Source: Desulfuromonadales bacterium (GTDB lineage Bacteria > Desulfobacterota > Desulfuromonadia > Desulfuromonadales > BM103). From it: DNA of 34,297 bases. Position numbers and translations under genes: made by a program. Positions within the stretch are counted from its first letter, which is position 1. Every line of letters starts with the position of its first letter. This document shows, one piece after another, positions 9,213-18,568 of this stretch. The DNA lies in NCBI GenBank assembly GCA_030630015.1, contig DAOVNV010000002.1:1-34297 (forward strand), in the 5' to 3' direction. A model generated the notes under the pieces. It did no database searches. It saw nothing but the letters and a program-made list of their open reading frames with translations, and was not told the origin of the DNA.

Positions 9213-10103
9213 ATGGATTTGAACGTATATCTTCAGGAACGGATCGAACAGATCGATGCCGCCCTGGATCGGTGGCTGCCGTCGGCAGCTATTCTCCCGG
9301 GCCGTCTCCATCAGGCAATGCGCTATTCCGTGTTTGCCGGCGGCAAGCGCTTGCGGCCGATTTTGACGATTGCGGCCAGCGAGGCCGTGGGCGGCCACAT
9401 CGGGCAGGTCCTGCACGCGGCCTGTGCCATGGAAATGATCCACACCTATTCCCTGGTGCATGATGATTTGCCGGCCATGGATGATGATAACTTCCGCAGG
9501 GGCCGGCCGACCAATCATCGCGAGTTTGACGAGGCAACCGCGATTCTGGCTGGAGACGCCCTGCTGACTGAAGCATTCAGACTGCTGATGGATTCGGAAG
9601 CCAATCAGGGCATTGATCCCTTGAGAACCATCAGGGTGGCAGAGACCATCGCACGCTGTGCCGGTTCCCGGGGGATGGTCGGAGGCCAGGTTGTCGACAT
9701 GGAGTCGGAGGGTCGGGAGGTTGACTTCCCGATCTTGGAGTATATCCACACTCACAAGACCGGCGCCCTGATTCTCGCCTCCGTTCAGGTGGGTGGCTGG
9801 CTCTCTGGTGCAAGTGATGATCAAATGAACGCTTTGACCCGTTATGCCGAGTCTGCCGGCTTGGCTTTCCAGATTGCGGATGATATTCTTGACGTGGTGG
9901 GCGACCAGTCGGAGCTTGGCAAGGATGTCGGCAGTGACCAGGCACGCGGCAAGGTAACTTATCCGGCCCTGCTCGGCCTGAAAGAATCGAGAAAGAGGGC
10001 TGACGAACTGCATGCAAGGGCGATCGCTTCTCTCGAACTTTTTGGGGAAGCCGCCGATCCGTTGCGTGAACTGGCTCGACACATGATTGATCGAAACTCT
10101 TGA
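9213..10103 (+). CDS. ispA: Geranyltranstransferase (farnesyl diphosphate synthase family)
   Basis: GGKRLRPILT, SLVHDDLPAMDDDNFRRG, QIADDILDVVGD; located between xseB and dxs. Confidence 0.95.
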   Translation: MDLNVYLQERIEQIDAALDRWLPSAAILPGRLHQAMRYSVFAGGKRLRPILTIAASEAVGGHIGQVLHAACAMEMIHTYSLVHDDLPAMDDDNFRRGRPTNHREFDEATAILAGDALLTEAFRLLMDSEANQGIDPLRTIRVAETIARCAGSRGMVGGQVVDMESEGREVDFPILEYIHTHKTGALILASVQVGGWLSGASDDQMNALTRYAESAGLAFQIADDILDVVGDQSELGKDVGSDQARGKVTYPALLGLKESRKRADELHARAIASLELFGEAADPLRELARHMIDRNS

Positions 10104-12014
10104 TTGAAAAAAACAGGTTATATGAACAGCATTCTTAAGCAGAAAAATCCCATAGAGGCGCTCAAGACCCTTCCGCTGGAACAACTTCAGGATGTGGCCG
10201 ATGAGATTCGCGATGCCATTATTGAAACCGTGTCCAAGAACGGCGGACATCTGGCCAGTTCCCTCGGTGTCGTCGAACTGACTGTCGCCCTGCATCGCGT
10301 CCTGGATTCGCCCCGTGACCGGATTATCTGGGATGTCGGCCACCAGGCCTATGCCCATAAGCTGCTGACTGGCCGATACGACCGCTTCGGTACGTTGCGG
10401 CAGTTGAACGGCATCAGTGGCTTTCCCAAGCGCAAGGAGAGTCCGCATGACAGTTTCGGGGTCGGTCACTCCAGTACCTCGATCTCGGCAGCGCTGGGCA
10501 TAGCCGCCGCCAGGGATGCCTTGCACGAGAATGAAAAAATCGTTGCTGTCATCGGGGATGGTTCCCTGACTGGCGGCATCGCTTTCGAAGCACTCAACCA
10601 GGCGGGGCATCTGAAGAAGGACCTGATCGTCATTCTCAATGACAACGAGATGTCCATTTCGCCCAACGTCGGGGCGTTCTCTTCCTTTTTAAGCCGGCAG
10701 CTGACTTCCGATTTTTTCGTACGGATGAAGCGCGAGACGGAAAATTTTCTCGATCATGTGCCGAAGATCGGCAAGGATCTGCGACGGCTCGCCAAAAAGG
10801 TCGAGGAATCGGTCAAAACCTTCCTGACTCCGGGGATGCTGTTCGAGGCTTTCGATTTCGATTATATCGGCCCTATCAATGGCCATAAGCTCGAGGAACT
10901 GGTCCAGACACTTGAAAATGTCTCGCGCATGGATGGTCCGATCCTGATGCATGTTGTCACCACCAAGGGCAAGGGCTACGTTCCCGCTGAAACCAACCCG
11001 TCTGTCTTCCACGGTGTTGGCCCCTTCAACCCGGAAACCGGCGAAGTCCAGAAATCTGCGGGACCACTGAGCTACACGAGTGTCTTCGGCAAAACCCTGG
11101 TTGATATGGCGGAGAAAGACGACCGCATCGTTGCCATTACCGCCGCGATGCCTGACGGGACGGGATTGATCCCCTTTGCCGAGCGCTTTCCGGAGCGTTT
11201 TTACGATGTTGGCATCGCCGAACAGCACGCTGTCACTTTTGCCGCCGGTCTGGCTTCCCGCGGACTGCGCCCTGTTGTCGCGGTCTATTCCACATTCCTG
11301 CAGCGCGCTTACGATAGTGTGATCCATGATGTCTGCTTGCAGAACCTGCCGGTGACATTCGCTATTGATCGCTGTGGACTGGTCGGTGCGGATGGGCCGA
11401 CCCATCACGGCACTTTCGATCTCTCCTTTTTGCGGCCGATTCCGAACCTGGTCTGCATGGTGCCGCGCGACGAGCAGGAACTGAGGCGTGCCATGGCGAC
11501 CGGACTTTCTCATGATGGACCCTTTGCCTTCCGATACCCGCGTGGCAGCGGCCTTGGGCTCGATCTTGATCAGTCTGTAGAGCCGGTCGTTATCGGGCAG
11601 GGGGAGAAACTGCGTGATGGCAGCGACGCCGTGATCGCCGCTGTCGGCGTCGGCGTTCAGACCGCCCTGGAGGCCGCAGAGTTGCTTGCTGAAGAGGGTT
11701 TGTCGCTGTCCGTGCTGGACGCCCGTTTCGTCAAGCCGTTTGATGCGGAACTGCTCGTTGCCGAAGCCCAGCGCTGCGGCAAGGTGATTACCGTCGAGGA
11801 GAATGCCCTGATGGGCGGTTTCGGCAGTGCCGCGCTGGAAACCCTCAACGACTACGGTGTGCTGGTTCCGGTCTGCCGATTCGGTCTGCCTGACCATTTC
11901 GTCGAGCAGGGCACCCAGGCGGAATTGCGCGAGCGTCTCGGTCTCGATGCCAAAAGCCTGGCTGGCACAATCCGCGAATTTCTGGCCGGGGGGGCGGTGC
12001 AGTCTAAGGCGTGA
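10104..12014 (+). CDS. dxs: 1-deoxy-D-xylulose-5-phosphate synthase
   Basis: [50 protein letters not shown]; start could be TTG 10104 or ATG 10122. Confidence 0.97.
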   Translation: MKKTGYMNSILKQKNPIEALKTLPLEQLQDVADEIRDAIIETVSKNGGHLASSLGVVELTVALHRVLDSPRDRIIWDVGHQAYAHKLLTGRYDRFGTLRQLNGISGFPKRKESPHDSFGVGHSSTSISAALGIAAARDALHENEKIVAVIGDGSLTGGIAFEALNQAGHLKKDLIVILNDNEMSISPNVGAFSSFLSRQLTSDFFVRMKRETENFLDHVPKIGKDLRRLAKKVEESVKTFLTPGMLFEAFDFDYIGPINGHKLEELVQTLENVSRMDGPILMHVVTTKGKGYVPAETNPSVFHGVGPFNPETGEVQKSAGPLSYTSVFGKTLVDMAEKDDRIVAITAAMPDGTGLIPFAERFPERFYDVGIAEQHAVTFAAGLASRGLRPVVAVYSTFLQRAYDSVIHDVCLQNLPVTFAIDRCGLVGADGPTHHGTFDLSFLRPIPNLVCMVPRDEQELRRAMATGLSHDGPFAFRYPRGSGLGLDLDQSVEPVVIGQGEKLRDGSDAVIAAVGVGVQTALEAAELLAEEGLSLSVLDARFVKPFDAELLVAEAQRCGKVITVEENALMGGFGSAALETLNDYGVLVPVCRFGLPDHFVEQGTQAELRERLGLDAKSLAGTIREFLAGGAVQSKA

Positions 12015-12042
12015 GGTCGGGGGAACAATAGAAAAGGAATAG

Positions 12043-12077
12043 ACGCATCATGGTATGGAGCCGTGGTGCGTTTTTTT
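12043..12077 (+). terminator. Rho-independent terminator after dxs
   Basis: acgcatcatgg (12043-12053) / ccgtggtgcgt (12061-12071) stem with G-T wobbles, then T-tract. Confidence 0.75.
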
Positions 12078-13053
12078 ATGCTGCGTGGCCATTGCCGTTG
12101 CGCCGTAGTTTGTGAATAATTCCTGATTTCTCCAGGGCCAGTGAGGCGTGATGCGCCAACTGGATCAGAAACTGCTTGTGGGCTTCCAGGAAAGGAGAGC
12201 CTGCAGGGTGGCCGAGCAGGGCAAGCATGCCGATTGTGCGGTTCCGGTGGTGGAGGGGGACGGCGATCAGTCCAGGATGAGCGAAAAGCTGGTGTTCTGC
12301 GGCTGAAATCCGCAGTTTTAATGGTGCCGTAAGTTCTGAGGGAGCCAACAGGGGTTTGCCCCGACGGGCCAGATCGAGCAACAGACCCTTAGGGAGTTGT
12401 TCCTGGTGAAGCCGGCAAAAGCTGGAGGCTGTGCCGCGGCAGATCTTGATGCCGAAATTCGTCTTGTCTGCCTTGGCTAAGGCCAGTAGCCCCTGACGGG
12501 CGCCGAGAGCTTCGATAGCCGAATCCACCAGACGATGCAGGATGTCGCCGACTTCCATTGCGCTGTTGATCCGTTCGATCGAGACGTTGAGTGCCTTGAT
12601 CATGTCCAGGGCCTGCAACAGTGCCTGGTTCTTGTGTTCCAGTTCTTCCATAAGAGCACGGTTCTGGCGACGCAGAGCGATCTGCGCATAGGCGCGGTTG
12701 ATGACGCTGAACAGGATTTCCGAAGTGTCGATCGGACGGACGATAAAATCAAAAGCGCCATGGCGCAGGGCCTGTAGCAGGTTGTAGGAGGTCGCGTTGT
12801 GCGTGACAAGGATGACTTCGGTTTCGGGATGCCGTCGCTTCACCTCCTGCAGCAGGTACATTCCACTGCGGGCGGGAAGTTCCGTTTCGGTGATGACCAG
12901 GTCTGATGCGTTCCCCTCCAGGATTTCAAGCGCCTGTTCGGTGTCGGACGCCTCGAGCAGCGAGTAGTCACGCTCGGCCAGTCGCTGCGTGATTTCTTTG
13001 CGACGGTTGGCGATGTCATCGACAACCAGTATGGATGGGGATGCGGTTTGCAT
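12076..13053 (-). CDS. Receiver-GAF domain protein with degenerate receiver (phosphoacceptor Asp replaced by Glu)
   Basis: ILVVDDIANRRKEI...DLVITETELPARSGMYLL...VILVTHNAT...FIVRPID; C-terminal GAF-like region. Confidence 0.88.
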   Translation of the reverse strand: MQTASPSILVVDDIANRRKEITQRLAERDYSLLEASDTEQALEILEGNASDLVITETELPARSGMYLLQEVKRRHPETEVILVTHNATSYNLLQALRHGAFDFIVRPIDTSEILFSVINRAYAQIALRRQNRALMEELEHKNQALLQALDMIKALNVSIERINSAMEVGDILHRLVDSAIEALGARQGLLALAKADKTNFGIKICRGTASSFCRLHQEQLPKGLLLDLARRGKPLLAPSELTAPLKLRISAAEHQLFAHPGLIAVPLHHRNRTIGMLALLGHPAGSPFLEAHKQFLIQLAHHASLALEKSGIIHKLRRNGNGHAA

Positions 13054-13308
13054 GAGTTCTGCCTCCAGCCCTACCTCATGAAGCTGTTTCTGCTTGTTCC
13101 AGAAGACCCTCTTTCAACATCATAAAATGAAACAACAGTGTCAATATCCTATCATAGCAAATCCCTTGCACAAGTCTCCGACTGAGCAGAGACCAGGTCT
13201 GCAAAATGGGCAGCTTTTCTACGCAACTGTCTGTAATAATATCGAAAAGGCTATTTTGAAACAAGGTAAACCTCTGTGCTGCCTGTTGTTCTACATTCGG
13301 TAGGCCGT

Positions 13309-13340
13309 TTGTCAACCCCTAGGCCTTGTCTGGTTGACAA
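13309..13340. promoter_or_regulatory. BirA biotin operator overlapping the bioW promoter
   Basis: TTGTCAACC-N14-GGTTGACAA, matching the biotin box consensus TTGTNAACC-N14/15-GGTTNACAA; contains TTGACA (13334-13339) 17 nt before TAGTTT (13357-13362). Confidence 0.93.
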
Positions 13341-13370
13341 TGCACCGGTGAGCTGGTAGTTTCATGCACC

Positions 13371-14171
13371 ATGAAAGCAGATTGGTACAGCCTCCGAATG
13401 CGCGCAACATGCTGCGGCAGACACCTGTCTGGTGCTGAACGCATCAGTCGGGTAGAGGATATCCCGGCATTGACTGCCGCACTTACTGAACGAGCCATGT
13501 CGCACAGTGCGAGGATTCCTGATGAGGTGCATTGTACGGTTGAACGGTTGGATGCGTCAGAAATACTCCATGCAGAACTTCCCGATATTACGACCTGGGA
13601 TGTTCCGGCCTGGCAGGCAGGCCGGGAGTTGGCAGGCAGGCTGCTTAAAAATGCCGGTGTGGCTGCACATGTTGTCAGCCGCAGCCTGGCCTGTCTGGCC
13701 GAAGGACCTGCCCCGGATGGCGGAGTGATGCGCGGTGCAATGGTTGTTGATCGGTTGAGTGGCGAGCGCCTCGAGCCGGACAACCGGCGAGGAGTGCGGG
13801 TCAGTCGCATGGACGTGGCGCCGGACGAGCGTGTTGCGCTCCGAAATTTGCTGGATAAGGTTGGACTGGGACACCATCGAGTGCTCGAAGCCTTGGTGCT
13901 GGCGGGCAAGGTCCTCAAGGCTCCGGGTATTGTCGCTGAATTGTGCTGGTCGGATGCACCTGATTACGTGACTGGTTATGTCGCAAGCCCGATCGAAGGT
14001 TACCAGCGCATCACCCGCCTGAAAGAAACCGGCGACCCGATGGGTGGACGAATCTTCTTCATCGACCGTCGAAACTGGGACCGGGACGAATTTATTGCAT
14101 TTCTTGAGCAACGGGGCGTGCTGTTCCATGGCAAGCCCGGCATCAATCCAACGCGAACCTGGAGAGTCTGA
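13371..14171 (+). CDS. bioW: 6-carboxyhexanoate--CoA ligase (pimeloyl-CoA synthetase)
   Basis: YSLRMRATCCGRHLSGAERI start typical of BioW; downstream of a BirA operator and directly followed by bioF. Confidence 0.93.
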   Translation: MKADWYSLRMRATCCGRHLSGAERISRVEDIPALTAALTERAMSHSARIPDEVHCTVERLDASEILHAELPDITTWDVPAWQAGRELAGRLLKNAGVAAHVVSRSLACLAEGPAPDGGVMRGAMVVDRLSGERLEPDNRRGVRVSRMDVAPDERVALRNLLDKVGLGHHRVLEALVLAGKVLKAPGIVAELCWSDAPDYVTGYVASPIEGYQRITRLKETGDPMGGRIFFIDRRNWDRDEFIAFLEQRGVLFHGKPGINPTRTWRV

Positions 14172-14172
14172 A

Positions 14173-15348
14173 GTGGAACAATGGAAAAAAGAGCTTGCCG
14201 GGCTGGATGCAACCGGCATGCGGCGCAGTTTGAAGGTGGTCGAGGATGGCCAGGGCCCGCACGTCCAGATTGACGGACGGGATCTCCTTCTGCTCTGTTC
14301 GAACAATTATCTGGGGATTGCTGGTCATCCGGCCCTGGTTGAGGCCGCTGTCGCAGCAACCCGTAATTTCGGGGCGGGCTCGGGAGCCAGCCGTCTGATT
14401 TCTGGAACCCTCCGGTCACATGCAGATCTGGAGGAGCGCCTGGCCTGTTTCAAGGGAACAGAAGCGGCATTGCTGTTCAACAGTGGCTATGCAGCCAACA
14501 CCGGTATCCTCCAGGGCCTGCTCGGTCCTGACGACCTGGTTTTCTCCGATGCACTGAACCATGCCTCGATTATCGACGGTTGCCGGCTCTCTCAGGCCAG
14601 GACTGTCGTTTATCCACATGCGGACCTGGCGGCTCTCGAAGAATTAATGGTAATGGAACGTCCACAACGCAAAGGGCGCTGGCTGATCGTCACTGACGGC
14701 GTGTTCAGTATGGACGGCGATCTGGCGCCGTTGGATGCATTATGCGATCTCAAGGAAGCCAATGACGCACTGCTGATGGTTGATGATGCCCATGGCACTG
14801 GTGTGCTCGGTATTCACGGCAGAGGGTCGGGGGAACTGCTCGGGTGTCTGGATAGAATCGACCTGCACATGGGGACTCTTGGCAAGGGGCTCGGTTGTGC
14901 AGGCGCTTACCTGGCCTCTTCCCGGGCGGCCATCGACACTTTGATTAACCGTAGCCGTCCCTTTATCTTTTCGACGAGTTTGCCCCCCGCCGTGCCGGCT
15001 TCGGCTATGGCGGCGCTGGACCTGGTTGAAAGCGAGGAGGGTGCCGTGCTGCGTCGAGACCTGGAGCGAAATCGGCAATTGTTTACTGAGAGACTCACAG
15101 TCGGTGGACTTGATTTGCTGGGCAGTTGTACGCAGATCGTGCCGGTATTGACACGTGAACCCCAGGCAACCATGGCGATGAGCCAGAAGCTGTTCGAACA
15201 GGGGGTCTTTGTGCAGGGCATCCGTCCGCCAACGGTCCCCGAAGGAGCCTGCCGCCTGCGGGCGACCGTCATGGCGACTCACACACCCGAAGAATTGCTT
15301 CAGGCCGCCAACCTGATCCGGGACGTCGTCCGCGAGTCAGCGGTATGA
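14173..15348 (+). CDS. bioF: 8-amino-7-oxononanoate synthase
   Basis: LLLLCSNNYLGIAGHPALVEAA, GSGASRLISGT, LMVDDAHGTGVLG, lysine region HMGTLGKGLGCAGAY. GTG 14173 preceded by GGAGAG; longer in-frame starts (14044, 14128) overlap bioW. Confidence 0.95.
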   Translation: MEQWKKELAGLDATGMRRSLKVVEDGQGPHVQIDGRDLLLLCSNNYLGIAGHPALVEAAVAATRNFGAGSGASRLISGTLRSHADLEERLACFKGTEAALLFNSGYAANTGILQGLLGPDDLVFSDALNHASIIDGCRLSQARTVVYPHADLAALEELMVMERPQRKGRWLIVTDGVFSMDGDLAPLDALCDLKEANDALLMVDDAHGTGVLGIHGRGSGELLGCLDRIDLHMGTLGKGLGCAGAYLASSRAAIDTLINRSRPFIFSTSLPPAVPASAMAALDLVESEEGAVLRRDLERNRQLFTERLTVGGLDLLGSCTQIVPVLTREPQATMAMSQKLFEQGVFVQGIRPPTVPEGACRLRATVMATHTPEELLQAANLIRDVVRESAV

Positions 15349-16163
15349 AATCCGCATACTTCAAGCTGGCCGACGGCAGGCAACTCGCCTGGCGGGAGAC
15401 CGGAGAAGGCCCTGCTGTGGTCCTGATCCATGGCTGGACTATGTCCGGTGCGGTGTTTACCGAGATCGCCGAGCATTTGAGTCGTGATCACCGGGTGTTA
15501 ATGCCGGACTTGCCGGGCCATGGGGCATCATCGCCGTCGGACAACTATTCACTTAAACAAATGGGGTCTGATCTCGCCGCCTGGCTGGGTGACATAGCGC
15601 CTTCGCCCCGCTTGGCTTGCGGCTGGTCGCTAGGGGGTATGGTCGCCATGGAGATGGTTGCTGGCAGCGGGGTTCAGTTGGATGGTTTGGTTCTCATGGC
15701 AACCACTCCGCGTTTTACTCAGGCGGATGACTGGGATTTCGGCCTGCCTGCAACTGAAGTGAAACTGCTGGGCCGAAATCTGCAACGAAACTTTCAACAG
15801 ACACTTGGCCATTTTTTTAAGCGGATGTTTGTCGGTGAAACCATGGCAACCGAACGGCTGAGGACCATACGAGGGTTTGCCATATACCAGGAAAAAGTTC
15901 CGGATCAAGCTGCGGCGCGAGAGACGCTGCAGATTTTTTCCAATCAGGACCAGCGCCACCTTCTGGGCAGGATCTCATGCCCCGTGATGGTTCTGCATGG
16001 GACCGGGGATCAGATTGCTCCCGTTGGTGCCGGCCGTTTTCTGGCGGCCTCGATTCCAGGAGCCCGTTTAAAGGAGTATCCGGAAACGGGGCATGCGCCG
16101 TTTCTGAGTCGACCCGATGCAGTCGCAGATGACATAAGGGAGTTTGTAAGATGGGACCGGTAA
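15345..16163 (+). CDS. bioH: Alpha/beta hydrolase, probable pimeloyl-ACP methyl ester carboxylesterase
   Basis: VVLIHGWTMSGAVF, CGWSLGGMVAMEM nucleophile elbow, GHAPFLSRPD; ATGA overlap with bioF and immediately before bioC. Confidence 0.85.
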   Translation: MKSAYFKLADGRQLAWRETGEGPAVVLIHGWTMSGAVFTEIAEHLSRDHRVLMPDLPGHGASSPSDNYSLKQMGSDLAAWLGDIAPSPRLACGWSLGGMVAMEMVAGSGVQLDGLVLMATTPRFTQADDWDFGLPATEVKLLGRNLQRNFQQTLGHFFKRMFVGETMATERLRTIRGFAIYQEKVPDQAAARETLQIFSNQDQRHLLGRISCPVMVLHGTGDQIAPVGAGRFLAASIPGARLKEYPETGHAPFLSRPDAVADDIREFVRWDR

Positions 16164-16963
16164 AAGCCATTGACGCGCGCAGAATGCGCAGTAATTTTTC
16201 CGGTCATGCCGGTGAGTATGACCAGTATGCTGCTGTGCAGAAGCGCGTCATTGCCCAATTGCAGATTCAGCTTGAAAAGATCGCCATAGCTGACGGGCCG
16301 GTGCTGGATATCGGGACCGGTACCGGTGCTCTGGCCGAAGCGTTCGGAAGCTGTCATCCCAATTATCCGATTACCGTTATGGACATCGCACACGGCATGA
16401 CCCGACAGGCTAACCAACGACTGGACGGAGTTGTCGCCTGTGATGGAGATGCTCGTTCATTACCCTTCAGGGACGCTGTGTTCGAGACGGTGATTTCCAG
16501 TTCGGTTTACCAGTGGGTTGCCCAGCTTCCCGCGGCTTTTTGCGAGGTTAGTAGAACTCTGAAGGAGGGTGGCTTGTTTGCCGTTGCACTGTTCGGTGAA
16601 CAGACCTTGTGCGAATTGAAGGAGTCCCACAGGCAGGCTGTCGTGGTATGCAACGGGGCACAGAGATCGCATGTGCAGAACTTCCCAGGCAAGGACGAAG
16701 TATGCACTGCACTGCAGGCAGCTGGATTGCATTGTCTGGCGATCGATGCCTACCCTGAGGTCGATTTTCATGAAGACGTCCCGGCTCTGCTTCGCCAGTT
16801 GAAGCAGATTGGTGCGAGCAACGCGTCCAAAGATCGCCCTCGCGGGCTCTCATCGAGAAGGGTCATGCAGAAAATGATGTCGTTCTATGAAGAGGGTTAC
16901 AGGTGTGGCAAGGGTTTGCCAGCGACCTACGAAGTGATCCTGGCTATCGCCAGGAAAAAATAG
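16151..16963 (+). CDS. bioC: Malonyl-ACP O-methyltransferase
   Basis: RSNFSGHAGEYDQYAAVQKRV, SAM motif VLDIGTGTGAL, SSSVYQWV; overlaps bioH. Confidence 0.9.
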   Translation: MGPVKAIDARRMRSNFSGHAGEYDQYAAVQKRVIAQLQIQLEKIAIADGPVLDIGTGTGALAEAFGSCHPNYPITVMDIAHGMTRQANQRLDGVVACDGDARSLPFRDAVFETVISSSVYQWVAQLPAAFCEVSRTLKEGGLFAVALFGEQTLCELKESHRQAVVVCNGAQRSHVQNFPGKDEVCTALQAAGLHCLAIDAYPEVDFHEDVPALLRQLKQIGASNASKDRPRGLSSRRVMQKMMSFYEEGYRCGKGLPATYEVILAIARKK

Positions 16964-16967
16964 AAAA

Positions 16968-17000
16968 GGGACGGAAAAAGAATTCCGTCCCCAATATGCT
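16968..17000. terminator. Bidirectional terminator between bioC and the arsR-family gene
   Basis: gggacggaa (16968-16976) / ttccgtccc (16983-16991), 6-nt loop; T-rich on both strands outside the stem. Confidence 0.75.
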
Positions 17001-17021
17001 TTTGTTTTCCTCCGGTTTGTT

Positions 17022-17351
17022 TTACGGCCTTTTCACCGGGTTTGTCGGGTCGAGAGTCATCACTCCTTCGAGAAGAGAACCGACGATTTTCTGAGCTTCC
17101 TCCGAAACGACGCGATAGAAGACTTCCACGCCTTCCCTCTGCCCGGTGATGATCCCTTTGTTCTTAAGCAGGGCGAGATGCTGGGAAACCGTTGCTTGGG
17201 GAAGGCCAAGGCATTCCCAGATTTTCTTGACGTTGCAACTCTGTGACATCAGTCCGGCAACGATCTTGAGGCGGACGGGATGCCCGAGGACCTTGAGGAT
17301 TTCCGCTTCACGATCAAAATTCAGGGACTTGTCAAATTCCATGTCGGTCAT
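17022..17351 (-). CDS. ArsR/SmtB-family winged-helix regulator
   Basis: EILKVLGHPVRLKIVAGL...LGLPQATVSQHLALLKNKGIITGQREGVEVFYRV. Confidence 0.93.
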   Translation of the reverse strand: MTDMEFDKSLNFDREAEILKVLGHPVRLKIVAGLMSQSCNVKKIWECLGLPQATVSQHLALLKNKGIITGQREGVEVFYRVVSEEAQKIVGSLLEGVMTLDPTNPVKRP

Positions 17352-17440
17352 AGGTCACCCTCTTGGTAAGAACTTAAATATATAAATATCTTATATTGTA
17401 GACTTTTAATTCATAATGCCTGCATGTGTCAAGCAAATCA

Positions 17441-17509
17441 TGAAAAATGAGCATTTTTCAGGAAAATCTCGACACCTTCCATAGGTCATACTAAAATGCG
17501 CATTTAGTC
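17441..17509. promoter_or_regulatory. Two ATGNGCAT-core palindromes upstream of the antiporter gene
   Basis: tgaaaaATGAGCATttttca (17441-17460) and actaaaATGCGCATttagt (about 17490-17508), centres about 49 bp apart. Confidence 0.5.
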
Positions 17510-17546
17510 TTTTGTGGTTCTTGATTAATCAGATTGGCTTGCTACG

Positions 17547-18509
17547 ATGTTATTTGCCTTGATCCTTACCTTTGCCGGTCTGCTGCTGCTTTATTATGGA
17601 GCGGAATACCTGGTCACCGGCAGTTCCCGCCTGGCACTTTCTTTCGGCATCCGGCCCCTAGTGGTCGGATTGACCGTGGTCGCCTTTGCTACCAGTATGC
17701 CGGAACTGATGGTTTCACTGTTTGCGGCTGTCAAGGGTTCGGCATCGATGGCCGCCGGCAATATTGTTGGCTCCAATATTGCGAATGTCGCTCTTATCCT
17801 CGGGGCAGCTGCCCTGGTCGCCCCCCTGGCTGTCGCCCGGACAACCCTTGTAAAAGAAATTCCAATGATGGTCGTCGCATCAATTGCGGCGTATCTGATG
17901 GCCTGGGATGGGCAACTCGGTTTCGTGAACGGCTTGGCCCTTTTCCTGAGCCTCATCGGATTTCTCGCCTACTGTATCGCTACGGCTCGCCAACCGGCAG
18001 GCCTGGAAAACGGCAATTCCGTGCAGCAGGTGGTTGCCGAAGAAACCACGCATCGCGGTCGCAACGCTTTTCTGGTTCTGATCGGCATGATTGGGTTGGG
18101 GGTTGGCGCCGAATTGATGGTGCGCGGTGCAGTGATGATTGCAACCCGCCTCGGCGTTTCAGAGTTGATTATCGGCCTGTCTATTGTCGCCTTGGGAACC
18201 AGCTTGCCTGAACTTGCCGCTTCGATGATGAGCGCTTCGAAGGGGCAGATGGATATGAGTGTCGGCAATGTGATCGGCAGCAATATTTTTAATGTTCTGT
18301 TTGTGCTCGGCATCTGTCCGATGATCCGTCCCCTTGACATCGAGCCAAGGCTTTTACATCTGGATTTTCCGATCATGCTTGGTTTTTTCCTGTTGCTCAT
18401 TCTTCTCCTGACCCTGCTGCAGCCGCGTCTTTATCTTGGCCGCTGGCGAGGAGCAGTCCTGCTGGGAGGCTACGCCCTTTTTACCATCAGTCTTTTCATC
18501 ACGGGGTGA
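17547..18509 (+). CDS. Calcium/sodium antiporter (CaCA superfamily)
   Basis: Two internal alpha repeats: ATSMPELMVSLFAA..GNIVGSNIANVALILG and GTSLPELAASMMSA..GNVIGSNIFNVLFVLG. Confidence 0.95.
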   Translation: MLFALILTFAGLLLLYYGAEYLVTGSSRLALSFGIRPLVVGLTVVAFATSMPELMVSLFAAVKGSASMAAGNIVGSNIANVALILGAAALVAPLAVARTTLVKEIPMMVVASIAAYLMAWDGQLGFVNGLALFLSLIGFLAYCIATARQPAGLENGNSVQQVVAEETTHRGRNAFLVLIGMIGLGVGAELMVRGAVMIATRLGVSELIIGLSIVALGTSLPELAASMMSASKGQMDMSVGNVIGSNIFNVLFVLGICPMIRPLDIEPRLLHLDFPIMLGFFLLLILLLTLLQPRLYLGRWRGAVLLGGYALFTISLFITG

Positions 18510-18568
18510 TCGGGGATGTCATGAACTCGCTGCGGTCCGTTAAGTCCGACAGGCTCTTGGGCGATACA

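Noticed and set aside
8898-11897. Very long minus-strand ORFs (570 aa at 8898-10610 and 402 aa at 10689-11897, same frame)
   Set aside because: Fully antisense to xseB, ispA and dxs, which are clear; the translations show no recognisable domain and the open frame is explained by GC-rich codon usage.
13076-13315. 79-aa minus-strand ORF upstream of the receiver-GAF gene
   Set aside because: AT-rich intergenic sequence, no Shine-Dalgarno or domain; overlaps the BirA operator.
14740-15282. 180-aa minus-strand ORF within bioF
   Set aside because: Antisense to bioF, no domain pattern.
18506-18568. Upstream extension of the DUF3108-like ORF
   Set aside because: The first 21 codons precede a clear signal peptide starting at ATG 18569, so the extension is probably not translated.
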